Source: Craterostigma plantagineum (Eukaryota; Streptophyta; Magnoliopsida; Lamiales; Linderniaceae). From it: a DNA stretch of 64,000 nt. This document shows positions 29,692 to 41,944 of this stretch, piece by piece. Both the position numbers and the translations under genes were made by a program. Within the stretch, counting starts at the first letter, position 1; the number at the start of each line of letters is the position of its first letter. Under the pieces are notes generated by a model. It had not been told where the DNA came from. It did not search any database and saw only the letters and a list, made by a program, of their open reading frames with translations. The stretch is from assembly GCA_027422505.1 (NCBI GenBank), contig JAPQWV010001606.1, forward strand, positions 16,001-80,000. Direction: 5' to 3'.

Positions 29692-30575
29692 ATTGGTATT
29701 GGAAAAATCTGAAGAGTCTTATATGTTCTGGGTAAGTGAACTCCTTAGCAGATTCCGGCAACGATCATGCTCATTTTTGAATTTGATATTCTTCCGTTTA
29801 ATCGATCAAGAAATACAGTCCCTGAAATATTTTTTAACGGAATCTTCAAAATCTTTCTCCATAACTATTCTTTAATTTTGCGTCACTATAGATAGATTCT
29901 GTCCTATTATACTGATGTCTTTTCTGCGATGATATTTTAATCCTTTCTTAAGATGTAAAGTTTAACTGTCATAAAATTTATCATCCTTATAACCCCCTGT
30001 CCTGTAACAGCAATTATTAACATTCTCCCAGCTATCTGAGGAGGCACGTTACATATTTATAGTCGTTGCTTCGGGTTAGATACACGACATGAGGTACAGC
30101 TGAATAAAATATATCATATGACCTTAAATTGTAACTAATAATGTACTGAAAAGATGAATAAAATTATAGTTAATTTTTAGACAGTGCCATAATGTTCACA
30201 AATAGTTGTATTTATTTGTAAATAAAAAAGTATTTTTATCTGAAAACGTTATGGCGAATTGCTAATGACATCAGTTTATATCCATTTGAAATCCTCAGAG
30301 ATGGAGGGAATAATGATAGTAATTAAATATATGAAAATTTCACCCTTTTAACGATACAGTGTACATTCGCTACCTTAATGCTATAGTTGATATGAATCAT
30401 GCGCACTAATTAATTATATGGAAGTTAACTTAATCGTGATTTTAACGATACAATGTATGTTCGCTAGATAAACTTAATGCTATAATTCATACCAATCATG
30501 TAATTGTTCTAATGCGATAATTAATTATGTGGAAGCTGACGCTTCAAGCAACGATTGGGTGCAGTGTAATAAGGG
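29692..30575. repeat. Diverged direct repeats upstream of the Helitron gene (left block)
   Basis: AT-rich, no gene. A unit of about 100 bp recurs at 30345-30430 and 30438-30540: TTTTAACGATACA-TGTA, TTCGCTA, CTTAATGCTATA, then ATCATG and TAATTA. Related copies lie at 43830-43925, beyond B. The block ends with GATTGGGTGCAGTGTAAT and AAGGG, the left target duplication of B. Confidence 0.6.
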
Positions 30576-30884
30576 TGTTGGCCCTTATATTACCAAACAA
30601 GGATCAAAAGAAGGGTTTGAATGTATTAAACGTGAAGAACACCTTGAGTGTGTGTGTTAGTGTGTGTTTTCTTAATCTAACGTGCAAGGTGGCTTACCTT
30701 TCAATTCTTTTGATAAAACCCTAATTAGGGTAATTTGGGCTTTATATACCACAATTGTTTGGTATATTAAAGCCCAATACAAAACTATGACTTAATATCA
30801 TAAGTCACCCCAAACTATTACAACCCACTAAATAAAACATATTAACCCAATATTACACAAATCAAAGGATGCTAATTCCTAACA
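30576..30884 (-). repeat. B 3' LTR
   Basis: 309 bp, direct repeat of 43030-43344. On the minus strand it begins TGTTAGGAATTAGC and ends GGGCCAACA. Confidence 0.94.
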
Positions 30885-30894
30885 AACTCCCCTT
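30885..30894 (-). other. B polypurine tract at 3' LTR
   Basis: AAGGGGAGTT on the minus strand abuts the LTR start. Confidence 0.85.
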
Positions 30895-32149
30895 AGCATC
30901 CTTTTCGCTTTGGCGTCCTTTGTGTCTTCTTCTTCTTGGGTTTCTCCACTGCATCAATCGATTTCCTGAGTCCAAGTCTGAACTCGTATGATCGTATCAT
31001 TCTTCGCAAGGATAATCGATCGGAGATGATGTTTATCAGCTTCTCGTACTTTTCCTGGACTTCTGCTTCTTCGTGCCTTAGCTCCTCCAAAATCCTTTCG
31101 AGTTTCACCCGAACAATCAGCAGCGTCCCATCGCTGAATTTGGCAATCTCGGATGTTTCATCAGCCTCTTTTCTCCCTTGTAATTGATGTAGACCAATGG
31201 ATCGTTGTTATCATTGATTATGTGGCCTTCACCGAGACTTGAGTCGGGGACTTCGAAGGATGGCTTCGTGAGATTCACCTTTTCATGTTGCTTTCCACCG
31301 CCATTTGAAGATCGTTAGTCGAATTGAACTTGATTTGGCGCATCATGAACCGCTTTAGAGCAACGTAGCCCACTTTCAAGTCTGGATTCTGGAGTGTCCA
31401 AGAAATCTGAAGCTTATAAGTATCGATCAACATCTTCACCTCTGATGTAGGAGAGATCGCCTTCAGTCAGTTCCTCGACCGTTCCATCTTCTCGCTGCAC
31501 CTTATAGATAGGGTATTCATAAAAGTCGACACGACCTCGCCGAACTCCCAAGATTTTGTTGATCTGGCCTTTTCCTTCTCTTCTCTTCTAAGAATGTTAA
31601 CATCTGTATCTTTTGCTCTCCACACAAGCCCTCTACGAAGAGAGAGCAGGTATCGTATAGCAGTTGGTCTCGGGAGATGAGTTAGGCCTCTTAGACTCAG
31701 CTCGTCTAGCTCCTTGATACTATCTTCCTTCCTCCAAATTCTTCTCCGTATCTCTTCTTGATATGGAGCTATCACTTTGAAATTTTCCCACGGCGGCTTC
31801 TGTTCTTTTCCTTTCTTCGACTTCGAGGGGGAGCACTCTTATCGACGACAGCGTGTTTGAGAAGCTCTGGAAGTTCTGGAATGTCTGCTTCGTAGTCTTC
31901 GCCTTCCTCGAGCTCATCATCGTCGATAAGTGCTAGGTCAACATTTGCCTTCATCAAGAAATATCTGGCGTTGTCCAGTAAGCCCTTGGCCAAGGCTGGA
32001 TGCATCGGCTTTGTTAACCAATCGTCGTTGAAGATGTACTTTTCTACCGCTGAGTGTGGGTTGTAAAGTGTTTCGAGAGATAGAATATGTGAGGATGGAG
32101 GATCAGAGGAAGGTCTTGGGTTTGTAAGGCTAGGCGGTGATGGACTCAC
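30893..32149 (-). pseudogene. B downstream ORF, C-terminal domain
   Basis: Homologous block by block to A 24100-25253, in pieces. 32149-31772 carries AVEKYIFNDDWL, then ARYFLMKANVDLALID and EEGEDYEADIPELPELL. 31775-31467 carries APYQEEIRRRIWRKED. Broken sequence near 31300 has KVNLTKPSFE. 31108-30893 carries DRLSLRRMIRSYEFRLGLRK followed by a lysine-rich tail (KPKKKKTQRTPKRK) that looks like a nuclear localisation signal. At least four frame breaks. No membrane segment. The final basic tail is stronger than in A or C3. Confidence 0.7.
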
Positions 32150-33316
32150 GGTTGATGAGGAGGTCGTTTGGGTTGTATTGGTAGTAGTTCGGGTAGATTT
32201 TCTGGTTTGGGTGGGTGTAGGTGATTTTGTTCTGGTGGGTGTTTGGGTGGTTCTAGGTTGCGGCTGTGGCTGCGGCGGAGGCCCTGTCCCTTGTGTCTTC
32301 TCCCCCTCGGGACGATCCCCACCGTCAGGGTCGTCACGTGATTGTCTTGATGACTGGGCCTCGCCGGGTTAGGCGGGTTGAAAGGAAGTTCCAGACGTCT
32401 GAAGACCTCCGCTTCATAGGCAGTGAGCGTCGGTGCAGTACGGAGTCTGGCCAGAGAACGTCAATCAGTTCCGGGATTGGTACGTTCTACGGTCCTTCCT
32501 TAGAGCCAGGAGTTGTGTTGGGTTGCGTGGGTACTTCTTCGTTGACGGGGGCTTTGCCTTTATCCCGAGAGGATGTCCCAATGGCATTGTAGACTTGGGT
32601 CATAATAGTATCCTCGAGATCTTTCGCCAATGTTACGAGTCGATTCTCTAGCCTCGCCTCCGTCACGAACGGGGAAAATAACCTGACGGAGTCACTAAGA
32701 CGTTCCGTCGTCACAACATCAGTAGAGGGTACTGATGTGCTGCCCGTTTGCACAGGACTTGAAAAACCGAGGCCACGAAGGCTCATCGTTGACATCAAAG
32801 CTGAGACTGACTCAGATATGGCCCAAGGTCGTAGCTACAGTGATGTTGACTACGTTGGGTCTTCCGCTCTGTTCCGTACTAGACTCTAGTACGGAGACAT
32901 CGTAGAGCGTTCGGTCTAGATCACGAAGATCTAGAGGTGCAGAATCTAATCGTAGTGTCCTAGAAAGTGGAAAAATTATGGATGGTGAGGGCACTAGACT
33001 CGTAGTGATCAAAGAAGGTGCAGTCTGAGGCGGAGTACTGCTTGTTACATCAACCACCTCCGAGCGAGGTGGTGATGAATGACGTGGCACCTCGTGAGTA
33101 TGTGAAACAATCATCTGTTGGAGATGATTGAGTGGCTCGGAAGGGTAGTTTGCGCGATTGGACCCGATGTCGCGACTTCTACTCGGGGGAAGACAGTCAT
33201 CCCCTGTACCTATGGGCTCGGTCCAGATTATAAGTGGACTAGTTGGCTTAGGAGTACGGTCGTGTTTTTTCTTTGTACGCCGTTCCTGTTGTCTTCCTCG
33301 GTCATCCCCTTTGGAT
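32150..33316 (-). pseudogene. B downstream ORF, middle and linker
   Basis: Frames 33114-32812 and 32798-32487 carry the conserved Ser/Thr segment (TTSLVPSPSIIFPLSRT; DLRDLDRTLYDVSV; NITVATTLGHI) and then LENRLVTLAKDLED, in the same order as A 22965-23340. 32360-32150 is the acidic (DDPDGGDRPEGEK) then Pro/Thr/Gln-rich linker. Plus-strand frames here, rich in Gly, Val and Trp, are antisense shadows. Confidence 0.65.
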
Positions 33317-34304
33317 TTACGCTTTCGTTTTGGTTGTGGGGATGAGGAGCTTCCTAGACCTACATTTGGCTGTGGGGTTGGCTTGTCCCTGGATTAGGTT
33401 CAACTGGGTTTTGTTGAGCCACGGGGACGTCGTCGAGGTGTTGGCTTGCATATATTTGCATAGCTCCAGCTCATTCGGATCGAGGAGGCGAAGTAAGTAT
33501 TCTGGGATGATCATGGCCTCCTGATCAATTTTGCTCTTCGTCGATTGGATTTTTATGAGCTTCGGAGACTGATAACCCTTGTCTCTCGGTCGGCGTTCGA
33601 TTTCGGGATGAAGATCCACGAAATGTTGAACGATGACGGGCAGCCACCGTAAGTAAGGTTGCACTGGCTTCGTGGATCCGAGACCTCGCCTTCTTAGTTG
33701 ATCGAGGATATCCGACCAGATGAGTTGGGCGACATCATAATTTTTGTTGAAGACGATCCCATGGAAGATCAGCATGATGTTTCGGTTGCATTTGTCGGAC
33801 CCTGAGTGTTTTGGCGAGAGACATTTGTTTACGATCAGGAACAGGGTCCTCCATGGTCCAGGGATGTCTTTGGCCGTGAAGTCAGGGAGATGAATGGAAT
33901 TTTGGGCGTTAGGTTTGTGGCCCATGAATAGGAAGTCCCTGATTAGGACGCATTAGATGGATGGGGATCATATATGAGTGAGTGTGGTAGGTTTAGAGTG
34001 GAACGGAGAATGGTTGGAGTAAAAACAACTATGGTGTTGTCGATTATGGCTGAAAGGGCGGTTGTTTTGGGTTATTTGTTGGTTTCTGAAGGGTAGACCA
34101 AAATTGTTGCACATACACTTCAGGGACTACCTCGGCGATGTTTAGGGCAATTTTTAGAGGGTGGTTTGCGAGGATTTTAATAATGATAGGATCTGGGCAC
34201 GAGGTATTATCAAAGTCAAGTTGATGGTTATTGGGTGCCCTCTGTGCCCAGTCCTTGGAGGCGAAAATCTCATCAATTAGTCGCACCATTTTGTATATCT
34301 GCAA
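33317..34304 (-). pseudogene. B downstream ORF, N-terminal domain
   Basis: 34304-34044 reads MQIYKMVRLIDEIFASKDWA, then PIIIKILANHPLKIAL and VYVQQFWSTLQ. 33925-33317 carries PGPWRTLFLIVNKCLSPKHS, KNYDVAQLIWSDIL and PYLRWLPVIVQHF. These match A residues 45-270 block for block. The two frames are separated by about 120 bp with stops. The protein role is unknown; the family resemblance to A is clear and is the main evidence that it was a real protein. Confidence 0.75.
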
Positions 34305-35577
34305 GATAAGAGCAATGGATTAGTGGAAATCGACGATTTAGAGTTAGAGAAAAATGCAAAACTATTTAATGCGTGTTGAGCATGTTATGACTTACAAAAA
34401 TTTTGCAAAAATTATGACTAAGTGTAGTTGATGAAACAAAGTGAAATTGAATTAGTAATCGGCGAAAGTGCCAATTCCAATTCAATTTCAATTTGTTTTG
34501 AGTTTCGGGCAATAATGTGCATCGTGCGATTTAAGTCGTAAATTCAGTTTGGTCTGTGGTTTCGATCGAAAGTCATTTTAAATTTAAATAAGTTCGGCGA
34601 AAGAGGAATTCAATTCAGTTTCGATCGAAATTCCTATGTGGTACGATTTAAATCACAAATCGATCGATTCAATTGAGCCTTCAGTTTCGATCGAAACTGT
34701 GGAATAGAGCAAAACTGTGAGATAGTGTCGATCGATTAAAATTGATTTTGTCGTCAGTTTCGATCGAAACTGTGAGATAATATCGGCCGAAATGGTTAAA
34801 TCAAAGCGATTAAAATTATGTTGAAAATCGAAATGCCCTGTTTCGATCGAAAGTAGTAAAACCCTAGAATACGTCGATTTGAAAACACAGAATAAGTAAT
34901 ATTTTCAGTAACAATCGATCGATTGGGATGTGAAATTGAAGCAAGAGATTAGTTTCGAGCGAATCTAGGCGATATGAAGACACGTTTTAACAGTGATTCG
35001 CTCGAACTCACGCAACCCTAATCTGCGTAACCTGCACGAATGAGAAAAAAATCAGTTAAAAGCTGTATATTAAGCGTTTTTTCCTTACCAATGAGGGATT
35101 TGGAGTTGCAATAAACGGAAAATAGAGTGAGACAGTGATGAGTTCGTGCGCGAATGCAGAGAGGTTTTAAGAGTGAATTTGAAAATCGATGAAGAAGAAC
35201 AGTGTTTCGGGCGAAACTCTATTTAAATAAGCAGAATCTCAGTTTCGCCGAGAATAATTGCAAAGAGTCAATTTTGATTTTCGATGGATTGAATTGAGTT
35301 TCGGGCGAAAGTTAGTTTCGCCGAGAGAAATTTCAAAGGATTTAATAATCAATTTCAATCGAAAGGATTTCGAGCGATATGCAGTTTCGCTGAGAGAATT
35401 TGAAGAGGAATTTCAAGAGAATTTTCAGTTTCGACGAGAAATATTTGTGATATTTGAAATTTTTGAATGATTGTAATGTCGATAGAAATTTAAGGAGTTT
35501 CACCATACTATATAATTTAAATTTGATGAGAAATCATAAAAACTCCTTGTGTGAACTATTTTGTGCATAATTTTGAG
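34305..35577 (-). repeat. B second motif array (TTTCGATCGAAA, TTTCGCCGAGA)
   Basis: No gene. The palindrome TTTCGATCGAAA or close variants occur near 34559, 34619, 34684, 34761 and 34849, with TTTCGGGCGAAA, TTTCGCCGAGA and CGAGCGAA words to 35450. The leader of B (41945-43015) carries the same set. The short plus frame at 35258-35470 is a by-product of the repeats. Confidence 0.75.
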
Positions 35578-35694
35578 AGACTCCCCCTAGATTTGTGCGA
35601 ACCATTTAATGACTCCCCCTAGATTAGTGCATAAAAATGAAAGACTCCCCCTAGATTCATGCATAAAAAATTTTTATTAGTCTCCCCCTAGATA
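35578..35694 (-). repeat. B cluster of four polypurine-tract-like copies
   Basis: On the minus strand CTAGGGGGAGTC occurs four times (35579, 35611, 35642 and 35679), spaced 31-37 bp, with ATTTTTATGCATAA-type spacers. It is equivalent to the cluster after pol in A. Confidence 0.85.
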
Positions 35695-35782
35695 TAATAG
35701 TAGGATTTTTACCATTCATAACATATAGAGAAAAATTAAATGATCTATTTACACAATATCAGGTTCATGTAGGGACAATCGA

Positions 35783-36280
35783 TCATGTCTTATGGTTCAA
35801 CATGCCTAATCTAGATACCAAGAATTGGAATCGCTTTTCATCAAATGCCTTTGTAAATAAGTCAGCAAGTTGAAGATCTGTGTGGACAAAATGCATTTCG
35901 ATTGTACCTTGTTCCACATGTTCCTTGATAAAGTGATATCTAATGTCTATATGTTTTGTGCGTGAATGATGTACTGGATTACTTGTTATAGCTATAGCAC
36001 TTTTAGAGTCACTAAAAATTGGGATATGATTTAACGTTATGCCAAAATCTCGCAGCTGGGTTCTCATCCACAAAATTTGGGAGCAGCAACTCGCAGCAGC
36101 GACATATTCTGCCTCTGCTGTAGATGTTGAGACACAATTTGCTTTCGAGACGACCAGCTTACGAGTTTACCCCCGAGAAATTGAGCGGCTCCAGAAGTGC
36201 TCTTTCTGTCCAGCCTGCATCCTGCGTAATCAACATCTGTGTATCCTACGAGTTCAAAGCTTGATTCCATCAGGTACCAT
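35783..36280 (-). pseudogene. B Pol, RNase H
   Basis: Minus frames 36270-36064 and 36073-35783. GYTDVDYAGCRLDRKSTSG is near 36230, FSDSKSAIAITSN near 36020 and RTKHIDIRYHFIKE near 35960, ending LADLFTKAFDE and a stop at 35783. The Glu-containing segment (AEAEYVAA in relatives) is shifted out of frame near 36120. Function as in A. Confidence 0.85.
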
Positions 36281-36284
36281 AGAC

Positions 36285-38380
36285 CTAGATTCGGAGTTCC
36301 CTTGAGATATTGAAAATTCGCTTGACCGCGAGCATGTGAGATTCCTTTGGATCAGCTTGAAAGCGTGCACAGAGACACGTGGCGTACATGATATCAGGTC
36401 TACTTGATGTAAGATAGAGCAAGGATCCTATCATGCCTCGATAAGTTGTCTGATTAATAGATTTTCCTGAGGAATCTGCATCAAGTTTACATGAGGTAGA
36501 CATTGGAGTCATGGCAGTATTCGAGTTGTCCAAGTTGTACTTCTTGAGTATGTCGTGAATGTACTTGGATTGACTGATGAAGATTCCATCGTGAAGCTGT
36601 TTAACCTGAAGTCCTAAGAAGAAATTTAGTTCACCCATCATGCTCATTTCGAATTTCTGCTTCATTAAATCCCCAAAGTTCCTGCACATTCGTGAGTCTG
36701 TTGACCCGAATATGATGTCGTCAACGTAGATCTGCACTAGCATAATGTCTGATCTGTCCTTCTTGATAAAAAGAGTCGTATCTATCTTCCCTTTTGTGGA
36801 ACCAATGAGATGAGAAAATCCGAGAGGACCTCGTACCAGGCTCTGGGAGCTTGTTTAAGTCCATATAGAGCTTTATCGAGTCTGTAGACGTGGTCTGGGC
36901 GTTGTTCGTTTACAAAACCATCAGGCTGGGATACAAAAACTTCTTCTTTTAGTATTCCGTTGAGGAATGCAGTTTTGACATCCATCTGGTAGACTGTGAA
37001 GTTCTTGTGTGCATCGAAAGCTAAGAATATCCTGATGGCTTCTATTCTTGCGACTGGAGCATATGTCTCATCATAGTCGATTCCTTCTTGTTGATTGTAA
37101 CCTTTTGCCACCAGCCTTGCTTTATTCCGGATAACAACTCCTTGCTCGTCTCTTTTGTTCTTAAACACCCATTTAGTCCTTATAATGGTTTTCCCAGCTG
37201 GTCTAGGTACTAGGTTCCAAACCTTCAACCTCTCAAACTGATTGATTTCCTCCTGCATTGCTATTATCCAGTCTGGATCGACGAGTGCTTCAGCTACTTT
37301 ACTTGGTTCCTTTGACTGAGAAAGCAGGAGTAGAGGCTTTCGTTTATCGTTGATGCTCGAGAGGTTACTCCAGTAGAGGGATCTCCAATTATTTGTGAGT
37401 ATGGGTGGGCTCGAGTCCACTTTCTGGTACTAGGTTGTGATGATCCAGCTGTGTTTGTATCGTATGTTATTTCTCCACCTTGATTAGCCTGATGTTCTAT
37501 TTCTTCTCCAGGTTGTGGCATTACTGACTCTCCTGAAGAAATTTCTATTGTTGTATCACAAGGTTGAGGAGTTTCAGCGCCTGAGCTGGATATGATTTCT
37601 GTATCTGTAGGGGGTTCACTATCGTCATTAAGGTGAAGATTTTCCATCGTAGGAGGGGTATTGTCATTGTTAGGCTCCGCATGATCAATATTTTCTGGTG
37701 CCGCAGATGTTGTTGGAGCAGTGTGTGGTGCCGGCTTTGGGAAGAGATCTTCAAATAAGAGATCGAGTTCCATGTCACTTAACGCCTTTGTTTTTGAAGT
37801 TTCTCCCATAGAGGAAGTGCTAGGTTGATCCTTTGTTAATTCTCGTAGAAGTCCTGGTTCTGGACTGATTTGTGCAGAAACGACTCGGTCTACTTCATCA
37901 AACGTTACGTTAATGCTCTCCATAACAGATCTTTTCTCCTTGAGATATATGCGATAGGCTTTTGATGTTGTTGAGTATCCCACCAGTATGCCTTCGAATG
38001 CTTTTGGGTCGAGTTTGCCTCTATCTTCACGATCATTTGCCACATAACACTTGCATCCAATGACTTTCAGAAAGGAGACGTCTGGCACTCTACGATTTAT
38101 CAACTCATAGGGAGTCCTATTGAACCTCTTGTGAAGTGAGCCACAATTTTGAGTGAAACAAGCTGTGTTCATTGCTTCGGCCCATAAGAAGTGAGGTAGT
38201 CCAGAGTGAATGAGGAGTGTACGAGTTGCTTCAACTAAGGTTCTGTTTTTGCGCTCAACTACCCCATTTTGTTGAGGTGTTTTAGCTGCTGCGAACTGTT
38301 GGGTGATTCCAAGCGATGCATAGAAGTCACTGAGTTTTCTGTTCTTGAATTCTGTCTCATTATCAGTTCTGATGATTTGT
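36285..38380 (-). pseudogene. B Pol, integrase C-terminus and reverse transcriptase
   Basis: Integrase: a TDNETEF-type Asp site lies near 38360 and NGVVERKNRT near 38245, with the core C-terminus in 38172-37780 (FKVIGCKCYVANDR-like block, GKLDPKAFEGILVGYS). [22 protein letters not shown] near 37280, [20 protein letters not shown] near 37100, [12 protein letters not shown] near 36980, and [10 protein letters not shown] near 36730 with both Asp residues. The frame breaks near 37400, 36800 and 36285, so the gene is inactive as read. The linker between integrase and RT (37800-37450) is Pro/Thr/Ser-rich. Confidence 0.9.
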
Positions 38381-39160
38381 ACACTTAGTTGGTAGAGGTT
38401 TGAGCGGTTTTGATAAACTCAATGATTAGACCTGGATTTTCATCCTTGGTTCTCAGAAATTTAGTCCATGTGTAGCGTGAGATATCATCCACAATGACTA
38501 ACACATATTTTCGCCCATTAATAGTCTGAGTGCGCATGGGTCCACACAGATCCATATGAATGAGTTCGAGAGGTTTGGAAGTTGAGGCTATGTGTTTGGT
38601 CCGGTGGGAGGCGTTCCTTATCTTTCCCATTTCACACGCCGAGCAAAGATGCTCTTTGTGATATATGAACGAGGGAAGACCTTTTACCAAGTTTTCTGAT
38701 CGCAGTTTGTTCAGGTCTTTGAAGTTGAGATGTGAAAGTCGCTGATGCTAGAGATCGTTCTGATGTAGAGAGGCTCGAGAAATAAGGCATGTCGGTCGGA
38801 TAGTCTTGAGGTCAATGGAGTAGAGATTCGTCTTCCTGTGTCCAGTGAGTAGTTCTCTTCCATTGATATCTGTGACATTACATTTGTTGGTCTCGAAGTT
38901 CACCTTGTAGCCTTTGTCGCAGAAACAACCTATGCTGAATAAATTGTAGCTCAGTCCTTCGACGTAGGGTACTCCTTTGATGGTTAGCCTGTCATGGATG
39001 AGATCACCCGTTCCTAGCATGGATGCGGATTGACCGTTTCCGAAGTAGACCTTCCCGAGGAATCTTCAGAGAAGTTGCTCAATAGCTCTTTGTTTCCAGT
39101 CATGTGTGAGGAGCAACCTGAATCTAAGTACCACACATGACGGACCTGCAAAAAGAATCA
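38381..39160 (-). pseudogene. B Pol, protease and integrase zinc finger
   Basis: Pol starts after a T-rich tract and GCAG (39164-39145) with HVWYLDSGCSSHMTG near 39140, an intact protease site. The frame is lost near 39050, then 39020-38748 carries MLGTGDLIHDRLTIKGVPYV. A TAG replaces the Trp of the integrase LWHQRLSHLN zinc finger near 38748. 38690-38385 has CSACEMGKI and HMDLCGPM (first catalytic Asp). Two breaks and one nonsense mutation. Confidence 0.87.
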
Positions 39161-41944
39161 AGTAAGTTTTGGCACCCATTTATAGATGGGTCCTCTTTTG
39201 ATAGCAGGTGTAGTAGATTTCTTGTTCGTTGCTAGATTTAATTCTTTGCTAGGTTGTTGTGTAGCTGGTTTGAGAGTCCAAGGGTGATGATTTCCTATAG
39301 GATGCAGTTGAGATTTCGGAATCCAAATCTGTTTTGGACTTAATTTCTTGCTTGGCTTGGTCTTGTAGATGTTGTGTTTCTTTACTTTAGATTTAGTAGT
39401 ATGATTGGACGGCGTGGGAGATGTGTCCTTAGAACGAGCGCTATGCGATTTGGAAACGCTATTGCTGAAGTGACTGTCATGAGGATGGGAAAGTACATCA
39501 TTGTTGACATGACAGAACTTTGATTTTAGGGAATGGAATAACGAAACACGTTCTGCGACATTACAAGAAGTCACTTTTGGAAATGCAAAAGATTTTGAAA
39601 CATGAGAAGAAAAGTTGGAGATTGGTCTCTTCTTCTTATCAGGGACTGTTGTCTTCTTAGCTGAGCCAGGTTGAACCTTCTTCGCTTCCTTAGATCTCAC
39701 GCCTTTGTCTGTGAGCACATGCGATACCAAGTTAGTGTGAGATAAAGGTATTTTCTTTGTAGTTTGCTTGCATTTACGTGTAAATGATTCTGGAATAGGA
39801 CGGGAGGTGGAAGGTTTGTAAGCATCGGAAAGTTTTCAAGAGTATAAATTTTGCTCAACAAAATAGTTCTCTCTTCTTCGTGAGCTTTCTTTTCCGACAC
39901 TAGAGAGGCTGTCAAGGAACCTATTTTGCGTATAATTTCTGGAATATATATGAATGAATAAATAGGTTTAGTCTGTTCGTCAGTGCCTTCGGGTCCAAAT
40001 GGTGACATGTAATCATCAGAGAGCGTTATCTCTCTTGTTTTGTATCTATTATTGAGTTCGTCGTAGTCACACATGATTTGAGCCCATTCTTTGTTCTTCT
40101 GCCTTTGTTCATCAGATTCAGTCACCTCACTTGATCCGACGAAGGGCATTAGTCGTTCGATGCTTAACCCAAAACGTTTGATGTTGTACAGAGAGTCTAC
40201 TTTATCTGCTTCAGGGTTAGTGGTAGGCTCAAATCCCAATCCTTCGCGGGGATTATAAAATTCAACATCTTTAGGTTGGCTAAGGAACATGGTTCGTTCA
40301 CTTTGACCTCTTTTGGTGTTGATGTCCTCTAAATCCTTGATTTTCTTGTATAGTCGTACACGTTCGTTGGTGATTAGTTCGTATTGAGACGCTACATTTA
40401 CACATTCTTCCTCGCTGTCTTTCAATCTTCTACTCATACTGCTAATTTCTATTTTCTTGTTTTCTATATGATCTTCTAAAGTCTTCACTTTAGTTTCAGA
40501 CAAGATAAAGGATTCATTAAGAATGCTATCTCTTCCTGTGGTTTGTTTAACAGGGCATAATTTTTGTCGAAATTGCTTTTAAGTTCTGAGTGATTTTTAC
40601 GATGCATGGAGAGTTTGGCTATCCTACGTTCTAGTTTAACGAAATCATGTAGGGATGGAGTGTATACCTCCAGGTCGGATGATGAAACATCTGTCCTGTC
40701 TGATCCGATGGCTGGCTCATCCTCGTCGGAGTCATCTTCTATGCTTTTCACCATGAAGGCCATTTCTTCTTCCTCCTCGTCAGATGTGTCCTCCAGCCAT
40801 TCCTCTTCCTCAGCTACAAAGACTATTCCCGCTTCCTTGCGCTGTGAGAGCTGAAATTTTTTCTTGTAGTATTCAGTGTTTTTCTTCTTGGGTCAGAAGC
40901 ATTCCGAAGCAAAGTGACCTGGCTTGCCACAGTTGAAGCACTTCTTCACTATTTCAAATTTCTTAGTTTCAGTCTCTTCAGGGGCAATGTACTTCTGTTT
41001 CCCGCCCGAGGTTCGTTGTTTGTTGAAGGAAGAAAATGATTTCTTGGCGCTCATCTTATTGACGGTATCTGAAATCATTGCCAGCTTCTTTCTGATTGAT
41101 TCGAGTTCGTCCTCTGATTCTTGGTCAGATTCGGTGTTGTCAGAGGTGTCAGATGGTACGACCTGCTTTCCTTTAGAAGTCTTCGAGCTCCTGTTGCTTG
41201 AGTTACAAGTTACGAGTGCAATTGGTTCCATTTCAACGTTTGGCTTTCCTTCGTTCTTAATTTCTTTGGCATATTGCGAGTATTGTGAGAGATTATCGTG
41301 TAAGGAATGAATATCCATCGCGTCCAGATCTTTGTTCTGTTGCTTAACCAGAACTGCAATTCGTCCCCACTCAGGTTGAAGTGTGGAGAGGAACTTGATG
41401 TTGTGTTCGAGATTGGAGCGCTGGATGTTAATCTTTCTCATCTCGTTGATGATGGTTAAGAGCGAAGGTAAGCATCTCGAAGTTCTTCCCCCTCCTTAGC
41501 CTTGAAGGAGTCATAGGCAGTAAGGATACTGGATTTCTTGGACAAAGTACTAACTTCTGTTCCGACCATCATCTTGCAGACTTCGTCCCAAATTTCCTTT
41601 GCAGTGACCATTGCATCTACTTGCTTGTAGACATCATTTGGTAGAGCCTGAAGTAGATAGTGTCGAGCAAGCTTGTCCGCTCTGGCTCGTGCTATCTCAG
41701 CATCGTTGTATCGACTAGGATCCTTAGGAGTTCTCCTTTCTGGAATTGCAGGAACTGCATCGGGTTGAGCAGGGATAATGGTCCAAAATTGGGCAGGTCC
41801 TTCAAAAATGGAGGAAAGCATGTCATTTGCGAGGTCTCCATCCTTGATTTCTATGAAATTTATGAATCGTTGCTTCCATATGCCGTACTCTCCCCATCTC
41901 AGTACTGGTGCACGGTTGTCAGATCCAATAGCAAGACCGTCCAT
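39158..41944 (-). pseudogene. B Gag, extended Sirevirus type, frameshifted
   Basis: ATG at 41944 (MDGLAIGSDNRAPVLRWGEY). The Gag domain (GPAQFWTIIPAQP; AKEIWDEVCKMM) runs to a frame change near 41450. 41441-40893 ends with the zinc knuckle CFNCGKPGHFASEC near 40940. 40763-39697 is coiled coil (KNYALLNKPQEEI; YELITNERVRLYKKIKDLE). 39730-39158 is the basic Ser-rich tail ending WVPKLT and stop. Domain order and length match A Gag. At least four frame changes. Confidence 0.88.
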